15,295 nucleotides of DNA from Prochlorococcus sp. AG-670-O11 (GTDB taxonomy: Bacteria; Cyanobacteriota; Cyanobacteriia; PCC-6307; Cyanobiaceae). The notes beneath the pieces are model-generated. The model saw only the letters and a list, made by a program, of their open reading frames with translations, had not been told where the DNA came from and did no database searches. This document shows, in pieces, positions 1 to 7,561 of this stretch. Made by a program: the position numbers and the translations under genes. The DNA is taken from NCBI GenBank assembly GCA_003211335.1, contig QCTA01000022.1, positions 1 through 15,295 on the forward strand, given 5' to 3'. How positions within the stretch are numbered: the first letter of the stretch is position 1; each line of letters begins with the position of its first letter.

Positions 1-471
1 TTGTAAAGTTCCTACTTCACTCTGACCCCAAATTAGTGAAACAAGATTTGTGTTATTTTTAATTACTTCATTAATATTTGATATATTTATAATCCCATCT
101 CTATTAACTGGCCATTTATAGATTTCCCAACCTTTTCTTTTTAGCTTATTTGCTGCAATTATCGTGGCTTGATGTTCAACATTAGAGATAACAACTCTTC
201 CACAATTATATTTATCACTTAGATTACTAAATACTAATGATGTGGACTCTGAAGAGCCTGACGTAAAAAGAATATCTTCTGTATTAGCATTTAAAATTTT
301 TGCTATTTTAAGTCTTAATTTCCCTAGGTACGTCGCACATTTAATTCCATGTTTATAAGTTGACGATGAATTACTCCAATAGTTTTTGTAAGTAGAATTT
401 ATTTTATTTAATACATTCTTAGATAATGGAGTTGTTGATGCATTATCAAGATAAATATACTTATTGACCAT
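1..471 (-). CDS. NifS-type cysteine desulfurase / class V aminotransferase, N-terminal part (runs off left edge)
   Basis: The 157 visible codons form the N-terminal half of a PLP-dependent class V aminotransferase of the NifS/IscS type, which takes sulfur from cysteine for Fe-S clusters and other thio-cofactors. Family marks are the start YLDNASTTPLS (residues 7-17), the cofactor phosphate-binding SGSSEST (71-77), an EHQATI segment with His100 in the place of the PLP-stacking histidine, and VSLIWGQSEVGTLQ (144-157). In the last segment the usual Asn-Asn-Glu is Gln-Ser-Glu, so this is probably not a standard IscS. The Schiff-base lysine and catalytic cysteine loop lie outside the window, so activity cannot be judged. 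The ATG directly follows the dapF stop (TAG then ATG, no spacer), implying cotranscription and translational coupling. A selenocysteine lyase or other class V enzyme remains possible. Confidence 0.82.
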   Translation of the reverse strand, partial: MVNKYIYLDNASTTPLSKNVLNKINSTYKNYWSNSSSTYKHGIKCATYLGKLRLKIAKILNANTEDILFTSGSSESTSLVFSNLSDKYNCGRVVISNVEHQATIIAANKLKRKGWEIYKWPVNRDGIINISNINEVIKNNTNLVSLIWGQSEVGTLQ

Positions 472-1332
472 CTATTTTAGAATATATGTTCCAGAAAAAA
501 CTTTTTTTGCATTACCAGTCATCAAAATTTCATCCTCTGATCTAGACCAATTAATTATTAGATTACCTCCTGGTAGATTTATTGCTGTTTTTGAATTACA
601 TAAACCTAGTTTGTATGCTGCCACATGTACAGCACAAGCTCCTGTTCCGCAAGCTAGTGTTGCTCCTGATCCTCTTTCCCATACAAGAACGTTAATATTA
701 TCTCTATTAATAATTTGTGAAAAATGAACATTTGTTTTTTCAGGAAATAATTTATGTTTTTCAAAAACTGGACCTAAAAGCGAAAGTGATATTTGAGTGA
801 TATCTTCAAGAAAAAATATCAAATGTGGATTTCCCATCCCTACTGCATATCCCTGTTGTTCAAAATTTCTTTCTTTAAAGAGATATGAAGGAATTGAATT
901 GATTTTTGTTTCTATTTTTGTTGGAATAGATTTAGTTTCTAATATTGGTTTTCCCATTTTTACAGTAATTTCACCTTTTTTATATTGAGCAATTTTTATA
1001 CCAGCTTTTGTTTCGATTCTATATTCAGAAACGCTATAAGATCCCTTATTGGAATTGTGTAGATATTGAACTAAACACCTGATTCCATTTCCACACATTT
1101 GAGCCTCCGAACCATCAGAATTATAAATAATCATCTTTGCGTAATTATTTCTATCAGGTTCCAAGATGAAAATTACGCCATCACCACCTATCCCAAATTG
1201 TCTATCACACAAATTTTTTATATCGATAGTTTTGTCAGATAGAAATTTTTTGAAAATATTACTATTTCTGGAATCAATTATTATAAAATCGTTGCCATTA
1301 CCATGATATTTTTCAAATATTATATTGTTCAT
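472..1332 (-). CDS. dapF: Diaminopimelate epimerase
   Basis: DapF interconverts LL- and meso-diaminopimelate in the cytoplasm, the step that supplies lysine and the peptidoglycan cross-linking residue. The 286-residue length is normal for the family. It shows the N-terminal GNGNDFI (11-17), the first catalytic cysteine in AQMCGNGIRC (Cys80), the substrate-binding GMGNPH (165-170), and the second catalytic cysteine in ERGSGATLACGTGAC (219-233, Cys228). Both halves of the pseudo-symmetric fold are therefore intact. The ATG start places GNGNDF about 10 residues in, as expected. It is divergent from leuS across a 108-base spacer and abuts the downstream desulfurase gene, so the two probably share a transcript. 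I see no regulatory element specific to lysine. Confidence 0.96.
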   Translation of the reverse strand: MNNIIFEKYHGNGNDFIIIDSRNSNIFKKFLSDKTIDIKNLCDRQFGIGGDGVIFILEPDRNNYAKMIIYNSDGSEAQMCGNGIRCLVQYLHNSNKGSYSVSEYRIETKAGIKIAQYKKGEITVKMGKPILETKSIPTKIETKINSIPSYLFKERNFEQQGYAVGMGNPHLIFFLEDITQISLSLLGPVFEKHKLFPEKTNVHFSQIINRDNINVLVWERGSGATLACGTGACAVHVAAYKLGLCNSKTAINLPGGNLIINWSRSEDEILMTGNAKKVFSGTYILK

Positions 1333-1440
1333 GTAAAAATTATATATCTAATAAATTTTAATTATAAATTAAAGCTTTTAACAATCTATTTCTTTTTATA
1401 GAATCAATATTAAAATAATATTTTACTAAAGCTAAAATAA
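1333..1440. promoter_or_regulatory. Divergent dapF/leuS intergenic spacer
   Basis: This 108-base, almost pure A/T spacer must hold the promoters of dapF (minus) and leuS (plus). For leuS a weak candidate is TTAACA at 1378-1383 with TAGAAT at 1399-1404, but the 15-base spacing is short. Neither gene has a recognisable Shine-Dalgarno sequence. The spacer is too short for a T-box leader and has no strong hairpin. Confidence 0.3.
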
Positions 1441-4011
1441 GTGATTACTTCTGAAAATACAGATAACAAAGCAATTAATTTATATAAACCATCTGATATA
1501 GAAGGTAAATGGCAGAAAATTTGGGAAGACGATAACTTATATAATACAGATGATCAAGCAAGTAATAAAGAAAAATTTTATGCCTTATCCATGTTTCCTT
1601 ACCCTTCAGGAAACCTTCATATGGGTCATGTGCGCAATTATGTAATAACAGACTTAATAGCACGATTTCAACGATTTCAGGGCAAAGTAGTGTTACATCC
1701 GATGGGCTGGGACGCATTTGGTTTACCTGCTGAGAACGCTGCGATAGAAAGAGGAATAAATCCTGATAAGTGGACTAAACAAAATATCGCTCATATGAAA
1801 TCACAATTAAAATTATTAGGTCTTTCTGTTGATTGGAATAGAGAATTTGCCACTTGTGATGAAAATTATTATGTATGGACTCAATTTTTATTTTTGGAAT
1901 TACATAAAGCTGGTCTTGTTTATCAAAAGGAGTCAGAGGTGAATTGGGACCCAATTGATAATACTGTTTTAGCAAATGAGCAGGTTGATTCAGAAGGCAA
2001 ATCATGGAGATCTGGAGCGATAGTTGAAAAGAAACTTTTAACTCAATGGTTTTTAAAAATTACGGATTATGCAGAAGAGTTATTGCAAGATTTGGATAAA
2101 TTAAATGAGTGGCCTGAAAGAGTTAAGATAATGCAGGAAAATTGGATTGGTAAATCAATAGGTACAAATATAAATTTTAAAATAAAAGAATTTAAAGAGG
2201 AAAAAATACAAGTATTCACAACAAGACCAGATACTTTATTTGGGGTAACTTATTTAGCAATATCAGTTAATCATCCTTTAATTAAAAAAATATCTGATAA
2301 TAAAGTTTTAAGTAAACTAGAAAATTTAAAAATATATTTACAAGAAACTAAAGATAAAGATCAAAATAAAATTGGTATTTCAACAAATTTAGTAGCTATA
2401 AATCCGATAAATTCAAAGGAAATTCCTATCTGGATAGCAAGTTATGTTCTAGATGAATATGGAACTGGAGCTGTTATGGGAGTCCCAGCACATGATGAAA
2501 GGGATTTTGAATTTGCCAAAATCAATTCTATTGATATTAAACAAGTAATTATTAAGGATAAAGATAAAAGTACTAGCGAATTAAATAATGCTTTTACTGA
2601 TAATGGCTTTTTAATTAACTCAAATAATTTTGATGGATTAAATAATAGTGATGCCAAAAAACATATTTCAGAACATGGAGAAGAAAATGGTTGGGCAGAA
2701 AATAAAATTCAATTTCGTTTGAGAGATTGGTTAATTTCTAGGCAAAGATATTGGGGATGTCCAATTCCAATAATTAAATGTACTAATTGTGGTTCTGTTC
2801 CAGTAAATAAAAAAGATATTCCAGTTAAATTACCAACTGAGATTAAAATATCCTCTAATAAAATTAATTCTCTAGGTAGTAATCAAAGTTGGATTAAAAC
2901 AACATGTCCAAAATGCGGTAATTTGGCTAGTAGGGAAACAGATACTATGGACACCTTCATGTGTTCATCATGGTATTTCTTAAGATATCCTTCATCAAAA
3001 TCATTAACAAAGCCATTCGAAAAAGAAAAAATTAATAAATGGTTACCTGTTGATCAATATGTTGGAGGTGTAGAGCATGCAATTTTACATTTGCTTTATG
3101 CCAGATTTCTTACCAAAGCTCTAAGGGACAACAATCTTTTCGATATTGACGAACCATTTAAAAGGCTCTTAACACAAGGTATGGTTCAATCTGCAGCTTA
3201 TAAAAATTCAGTAACAGGAAAATATATCTCTCCAACTGATATTAAAGATATAACAAATCCAAAAGATCCAAAAGATAATTCAAAACTTGAAGTTCTTTTT
3301 GAAAAAATGTCAAAATCTAAATATAACGGTATAGATCCTGAATCTGTAATTAAAAAATACGGAGCAGATACTGCAAGAATGTTTATTTTATTTAAAGCCC
3401 CTCCTGAAAAAGACCTTGAATGGGGTGATTCTGATGTAGAAGGGCAATATAGATTTTTATGTAGAATATGGAAACTTTTCTTAGATTACAGTAATAATTC
3501 CCATGAAGAAAAAAACCTTAATCAAGAAAATGAAAGCTCATTATTAAAGTCTATAAATATTGCTGTAAAAGAAATTTCGAATGATATAAAAAACAATCAA
3601 TTCAATACAGCAATATCAGAATTAATGAAGTTTTATAATTCAATATCCTCGAACCTACAGCATGTAAATAAAGATTTAAGAAAAGAAGCTCTTATGAAAT
3701 TTTGTATATTATTAGCGCCATTTGCTCCTCATATATCAGATGAAATTTGGCATTTAATTGGTAATTCAAAATCAGTTCACCTAGAAAAATGGCCACTATT
3801 TGATGAAAATGCTCTAAAGGAGCATAGCTATGAATTAGTCATACAAGTCAATGGAAAAGTTAGAGATAAAATTAATGTTGAAATTAATATTTCTGATGAA
3901 GAAATTAAGGGAAAAACATTAATTAGACCTAATGTTAAAAAATGGATTGATAATAAAATAATCAGAAAAATAATAATTGTAAAAGGCAGAATAATAAATA
4001 TTGTCGTTTAA
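1441..4011 (+). CDS. leuS: Leucyl-tRNA synthetase
   Basis: This class I aminoacyl-tRNA synthetase charges tRNA-Leu with leucine. At 856 residues it has normal bacterial length. The ATP-binding HIGH motif appears as HMGH (60-63) within PYPSGNLHMGH, and KMSKS is at 622-626. The CP1 editing domain is recognisable by TTRPDT (260-265) and GTGAVMGVPAHDERD (341-355), whose Asp352 is the conserved residue for hydrolysing mischarged tRNA. A Zn knuckle is formed by Cys447-x2-Cys450 and Cys489-x2-Cys492. The C-terminal anticodon-binding helices and the VQVNGKVRDK-like segment near the end are present. The start codon is GTG with no clear Shine-Dalgarno sequence; no in-frame ATG gives a better N-terminus, and the WQKIW segment of the family follows at about residue 24. 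It stands alone, convergent with pgi. Confidence 0.97.
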   Translation: MITSENTDNKAINLYKPSDIEGKWQKIWEDDNLYNTDDQASNKEKFYALSMFPYPSGNLHMGHVRNYVITDLIARFQRFQGKVVLHPMGWDAFGLPAENAAIERGINPDKWTKQNIAHMKSQLKLLGLSVDWNREFATCDENYYVWTQFLFLELHKAGLVYQKESEVNWDPIDNTVLANEQVDSEGKSWRSGAIVEKKLLTQWFLKITDYAEELLQDLDKLNEWPERVKIMQENWIGKSIGTNINFKIKEFKEEKIQVFTTRPDTLFGVTYLAISVNHPLIKKISDNKVLSKLENLKIYLQETKDKDQNKIGISTNLVAINPINSKEIPIWIASYVLDEYGTGAVMGVPAHDERDFEFAKINSIDIKQVIIKDKDKSTSELNNAFTDNGFLINSNNFDGLNNSDAKKHISEHGEENGWAENKIQFRLRDWLISRQRYWGCPIPIIKCTNCGSVPVNKKDIPVKLPTEIKISSNKINSLGSNQSWIKTTCPKCGNLASRETDTMDTFMCSSWYFLRYPSSKSLTKPFEKEKINKWLPVDQYVGGVEHAILHLLYARFLTKALRDNNLFDIDEPFKRLLTQGMVQSAAYKNSVTGKYISPTDIKDITNPKDPKDNSKLEVLFEKMSKSKYNGIDPESVIKKYGADTARMFILFKAPPEKDLEWGDSDVEGQYRFLCRIWKLFLDYSNNSHEEKNLNQENESSLLKSINIAVKEISNDIKNNQFNTAISELMKFYNSISSNLQHVNKDLRKEALMKFCILLAPFAPHISDEIWHLIGNSKSVHLEKWPLFDENALKEHSYELVIQVNGKVRDKINVEINISDEEIKGKTLIRPNVKKWIDNKIIRKIIIVKGRIINIVV

Positions 4012-4017
4012 TATTAA

Positions 4018-5595
4018 CTAATTTTTTTTAATTCTTATTGTATTTGGGTTTGACCAATCTCCATTTATAAGAAAGTCATTGTTACCAAAACACATTTGAC
4101 GAATTATAAAAAATATTGGCTCAGATGATGAAATTCCAAGGAGAGAAGTAATTTCTTTGATTGATAATTCTTCGCCATTATTAAATAATTCTGTTACTTG
4201 TTTTTGATAATTAATTATTTCTGAGGCTGCTTTTTTACCAGCTTCAACACCAGGTTGATCATAAGCATTTATATCAACTAATTCTGCGTAAAAAGAGACA
4301 GCTCGCTCAAATAGAGCAATTAATGCACCTAGTGTTAAACAATTTAACTTATCTAAGGTGATTGTTATGCTTTGCCTATTTTCGTTGGATAGTGCAGATC
4401 TTGTACCTTGTAAAAATCCTGATATAAATTCTTTAGGATTTTCAGAGTCAAAATAGTAATTACCATAAGGGGTATCAAGTAACTCTATAAAAACACAAAA
4501 GAAATTATCAATACCATCTCTTAACTGTTGAACATATGCATGTTGATCAGTAGACCCTTTATTACCAAAAACAGATATTCCTTGATGAACGATTTCACCC
4601 TTTCTATTAAACTTTTTACCTAGAGACTCCATAACTAATTGTTGAAGATATTTACTAAATACTTGTAATCTGTCTCTATAAGGTAATACAACCATATCTC
4701 TCTTTCCTATTCCATTGCCAGAAAAAAACCATGCTGATGATAGTAATGCAGCAGGATTGTCTTTAATATTGGGTATACGAGTTAACTCATCCATTATTGC
4801 TGCACCTTTAATAAATTCAGAAACATCTTGATTAATAAGAGCTAAAGGAAGCAGGCCAACTGAGCTAGTAATACTGGTCCTGCCTCCTACCCAGTCAGGA
4901 AGATTAAATATTTTCAACCAATTCTCTAATTGTGCTTTTTTATATAATTGGCTATCTTTCATTGTTATTGCGATTGCGTTTGAGTTCCAGTCTAAATTTT
5001 TATTTTCTACATGCTTTTTGATTATATTCATTGCTATTTTTGGTTCAGGTGTTCCACCTGACTTACTTACAACAACAAATAATGTGGTAGCTAATTTATC
5101 AGATAATTCATCTAATTTCTCACTTATTAAAAATGGATCAATATTATCAATGTATGAAAATTTCAATCCAGAAGAATTCTCTTGTAGTGCTTCAGTTATT
5201 AATAATGGTCCTAAACCGCTTCCGCCAATACCTATCCATAAAACGTCAGTAAATTTTTGATTTTTCTTATTGGTGATTTTACCTTCTAATAAATTTTCTC
5301 CAAATTCTGTAATATCTCTAATCTCATTATTGATTTGATCCTTAATAAGATTATTTGGAGCAACAGATGGATTTCTTAACCAATAATGTCCTACTTGTCT
5401 TTTCTCGTCAATATTCGAAATTGCACCAGCTTCTAATTCCTTTAGGGCTGAAAAAACGTTTTTAAATTTATTTTCTAAAGATGTTATTTGATCGTGCGAA
5501 AAATTTATTTTGCTGATATCTAACCATAAATTTACTTGTTTATCAAACCAAAGGTAGTTGCAAAATTTATCCCAAGAATTAAAATCATTATTCAT
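4018..5595 (-). CDS. pgi: Glucose-6-phosphate isomerase
   Basis: This cytosolic enzyme interconverts glucose-6-phosphate and fructose-6-phosphate, linking the Calvin cycle, glycogen and the oxidative pentose phosphate route in a cyanobacterium. It has 525 residues, typical of the cyanobacterial branch. SIS-domain sugar-phosphate motifs are GIGGSGLG (122-129) and SKSGGT (178-183 region). Catalytic candidates are Arg239 in VGGRTS, Glu323 in VMESLGK, His352 in GSTDQHAY and Lys454 in [10 protein letters not shown], so the active site looks complete. Transcription converges with leuS; the two stop codons are 6 bases apart and no intrinsic terminator hairpin is visible between them. The start follows a perfect TATAAT about 32 bases upstream. 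Confidence 0.97.
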   Translation of the reverse strand: MNNDFNSWDKFCNYLWFDKQVNLWLDISKINFSHDQITSLENKFKNVFSALKELEAGAISNIDEKRQVGHYWLRNPSVAPNNLIKDQINNEIRDITEFGENLLEGKITNKKNQKFTDVLWIGIGGSGLGPLLITEALQENSSGLKFSYIDNIDPFLISEKLDELSDKLATTLFVVVSKSGGTPEPKIAMNIIKKHVENKNLDWNSNAIAITMKDSQLYKKAQLENWLKIFNLPDWVGGRTSITSSVGLLPLALINQDVSEFIKGAAIMDELTRIPNIKDNPAALLSSAWFFSGNGIGKRDMVVLPYRDRLQVFSKYLQQLVMESLGKKFNRKGEIVHQGISVFGNKGSTDQHAYVQQLRDGIDNFFCVFIELLDTPYGNYYFDSENPKEFISGFLQGTRSALSNENRQSITITLDKLNCLTLGALIALFERAVSFYAELVDINAYDQPGVEAGKKAASEIINYQKQVTELFNNGEELSIKEITSLLGISSSEPIFFIIRQMCFGNNDFLINGDWSNPNTIRIKKN

Positions 5596-5777
5596 TTTAT
5601 ATTTTTGACTATTTCTTATTTTGTTTATTATATATAGTTTATTCTTTCTAAATACTAATCATTTCAATTTATTTAGTTATATTATTTTTAGATCATAATG
5701 TTTGTGAATTTTAATAAATACTATTAGGGGTTTTTTTTATTTATATCTCATTTATTATTCAATAAAAATATCAGCTT
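5596..5777. other. Divergent pgi/purN intergenic spacer
   Basis: This 182-base A/T-rich spacer separates two divergent genes. Besides the TATAAT facing pgi it contains TATTAT at 5753-5758 facing purN, and a GGGG followed by eight T at 5727-5738. The GGGG-T8 run has no upstream hairpin arm, so I do not call it a terminator. No coding potential of note is visible. Confidence 0.4.
5627..5632 (-). promoter_or_regulatory. Putative -10 element of pgi
   Basis: On the minus strand this is a perfect TATAAT, ending 31 bases upstream of the pgi ATG. A transcript would have a leader of roughly 25 bases. No good -35 box stands 16-18 bases further upstream, which is common for cyanobacterial promoters. 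In such AT-rich DNA the hexamer could also be chance. Confidence 0.35.
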
Positions 5778-6434
5778 TTGGATAAATCATTCAATTATTT
5801 AATTTCACCTGAAATTACACAACTTAGAGAATTTTCACCCAAATTGAAAATAGGAATTTTAGCTTCAGGTGAAGGTTCAAATTTTCAACAATTGATTGAC
5901 CTATCTAATTCAAATAAATTTGATATAGATATTAAGATTTTAATTACAAACAAATCAGAGGCTGGGTGTATATCAAGAGCTATAAATTCCAATATCTCTT
6001 ATAAGGTAATTAAAAGCGCTGATTATGAAAATAAGGATGGTTTTGAGGATGAAATTATTAATACAATAAAAAAACATGATATAGAACTTGTTGTTATGGC
6101 GGGTTGGATGAAAATAATGTCATCAAAATTTGTTAATGAATTTAGGAATAAAATAATAAACATTCATCCATCATTACTTCCTTCTTTTAAAGGAAGTGAT
6201 GCAATTAATAAAGCGATAACAAATGATTCCAAGATCACTGGTTGTTCAGTACATTTTGTAGAACCAGAGGTTGATAGTGGTCCCTTAATTATGCAAGCAG
6301 CATTAGCTATTTCAGATAAAGATAATTTAGAGACAATAACTCAGAAATTACATTTATTAGAACACAAAATATTACCACTCTCAATTTCTCAGGCTGGATA
6401 TATTATCCGGAATAAATTCATGGGTAATGATTAA
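5778..6434 (+). CDS. purN: Phosphoribosylglycinamide formyltransferase (10-formyl-THF dependent)
   Basis: PurN transfers a formyl group from 10-formyltetrahydrofolate to GAR, the third step of de novo purine synthesis. The 218 residues include the phosphate-binding ASGEGSNFQ (29-37), the catalytic segment INIHPSLLPSFKG (127-139) with Asn128 and His130, and the signature GCSVHFVEPEVDSGP (155-169) with catalytic Asp166. The chosen start is TTG at 5778. The frame is closed by a TAA at 5763-5765 and the ATG at 5698 is out of frame, so no ATG can serve. A second TTG at 5844 would remove 22 residues; neither has a Shine-Dalgarno sequence, so the exact start is uncertain. The 3' end overlaps the convergent argC gene by 17 bases. 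Confidence 0.94.
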   Translation: MDKSFNYLISPEITQLREFSPKLKIGILASGEGSNFQQLIDLSNSNKFDIDIKILITNKSEAGCISRAINSNISYKVIKSADYENKDGFEDEIINTIKKHDIELVVMAGWMKIMSSKFVNEFRNKIINIHPSLLPSFKGSDAINKAITNDSKITGCSVHFVEPEVDSGPLIMQAALAISDKDNLETITQKLHLLEHKILPLSISQAGYIIRNKFMGND

Positions 6435-7473
6435 TCATCTCTAACCCATTATTTATTGGTAAACCAGATATTAGATTAAGGTTTTGTATGGCTTGACCTG
6501 TTTGTCCTTTAATTAAATTATCTATTACTGATAAAATAATAATTCTTCCATTTCTAGTATCCACTTTGACAGAGAGATGGATTTCATTTGTATTCTTAAC
6601 CCACTTGGTGGAAGGATAAATATCAACTGGTAATACTCGAATATTCGAGTAGTTTCTATAATAATTTTCTAATATAATTCTACAATCAGAAGAAGTTAAA
6701 CCTGGATCGCGTAATCTTCCATAAATTGTCGAATGCATTCCTCTTGTCATTGGTATTAAATGAGGAGTGAATAGTAGTTCAATATCATTACCAGAAATAA
6801 AACTTGCAATTTGTTCTATTTCAGAAGTATGTCTATGATTTATTAGTCCATAGGCAGAAAGACCATCTCCACATTCAGAAAATAATAATTTTTGATGTGG
6901 TTCTCTGCCTCCACCTGATGTACCACTTTTTGAATCAATTATTATACCTTCGTTATCAATAATGCCTTGGGATAAAAATGGGCAAAGAGGAATTAGAGCA
7001 GATGTTGGATAACATCCAGGACAGGCGATTAAACTTGCTTTAGATATATCTTTGAAATTGATTTCAGGAAGACCATAAACTGCTTCTTTACACAAATCAT
7101 CGTCATCTCTATTATATATTTTCGCTTCTTTGGAGTAGACACTTTTCCATTTATCAAGAGATTTATACCTATAATCTGCTGATAAATCAATTACTTTTAC
7201 TCCTTTTTCTAATAAACCTCTTGTTAATGTAGAAGAAATTCCACTAGGCAAGCAAAGTAAAGCAACATTAGCTTTATCGGCTATTCTATCTATTGATATT
7301 TTTTGTATTAAATTGTCAGACTCTAAATTTATGAATGGAAAATTATCGCTCCATTTTGTTCCTGAAGATTTATTACCACCTAAATAAGTAATTTTATAAT
7401 TTTTATTATCCTTTAATAGATTTACTGCTTGTATTCCCCCGTAACCAGTAGCACCAACTATTGCAACATTCAT
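6418..7473 (-). CDS. argC: N-acetyl-gamma-glutamyl-phosphate reductase
   Basis: ArgC reduces N-acetylglutamyl-5-phosphate to the semialdehyde with NADPH, the third step of arginine synthesis. The 351-residue protein opens with the Rossmann motif GATGYGG (7-13), carries the active-site cysteine in ACPGCYPTSA (150-159, Cys154), then SGTSGGGR (183-190) and NHRHTSEIEQ (212-221), whose His215 is the usual general base. Length and motifs match the type 1 ArgC family and nothing essential is missing. The last codons overlap the end of purN on the opposite strand. It is divergent from ribBA across 88 bases that contain a 7-base inverted repeat. No ArgR-type operator could be recognised. Confidence 0.97.
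   Translation of the reverse strand: MNVAIVGATGYGGIQAVNLLKDNKNYKITYLGGNKSSGTKWSDNFPFINLESDNLIQKISIDRIADKANVALLCLPSGISSTLTRGLLEKGVKVIDLSADYRYKSLDKWKSVYSKEAKIYNRDDDDLCKEAVYGLPEINFKDISKASLIACPGCYPTSALIPLCPFLSQGIIDNEGIIIDSKSGTSGGGREPHQKLLFSECGDGLSAYGLINHRHTSEIEQIASFISGNDIELLFTPHLIPMTRGMHSTIYGRLRDPGLTSSDCRIILENYYRNYSNIRVLPVDIYPSTKWVKNTNEIHLSVKVDTRNGRIIILSVIDNLIKGQTGQAIQNLNLISGLPINNGLEMINHYP
6421..6448. terminator. Palindrome at the overlapping 3' ends of purN and argC (possible bidirectional terminator)
   Basis: The perfect 12-base palindrome ATGATTAATCAT (6427-6438) covers the purN stop codon and lies within the last argC codons. It is flanked by the outer arms TGGGT (6421-6425) and ACCCA (6444-6448). 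Both strands could therefore fold a hairpin with an unequal internal loop. There is no T-run, so intrinsic termination is only a suggestion. Confidence 0.3.
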
Positions 7474-7561
7474 TTCTCTTTATTGGCAGACTTTAAGATA
7501 GGATTGTAAGTGTTGAATAAAATAATAATTAAAACACTTTTTTCTATATTGAATAGTAATA
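7474..7561. promoter_or_regulatory. Divergent argC/ribBA spacer with inverted repeat
   Basis: The spacer contains AAGTGTT (7508-7514) and its exact complement AACACTT (7533-7539), separated by 18 A-rich bases and followed by a T-run to 7543. It might be an operator shared by the two promoters. TATATT at 7545-7550 would be too close to the ribBA ATG for a normal leader unless the leader is very short. No FMN riboswitch core is present. Confidence 0.3.

Noticed and set aside
464..988. Plus-strand open frames antisense to dapF (464-727 and 797-988)
   Set aside because: They are opposite a fully supported dapF gene, show no recognisable domain and have compositions expected of reverse-complement frames.
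1475..2657. Minus-strand open frames inside leuS
   Set aside because: They are antisense to conserved synthetase motifs and resemble no family.
5727..5738. GGGG followed by T8, resembling a terminator end
   Set aside because: No upstream arm can pair to make a stem, and it lies upstream of purN rather than after a gene.
7474..7561. FMN riboswitch upstream of ribBA
   Set aside because: The spacer is too short and lacks the conserved FMN aptamer segments.
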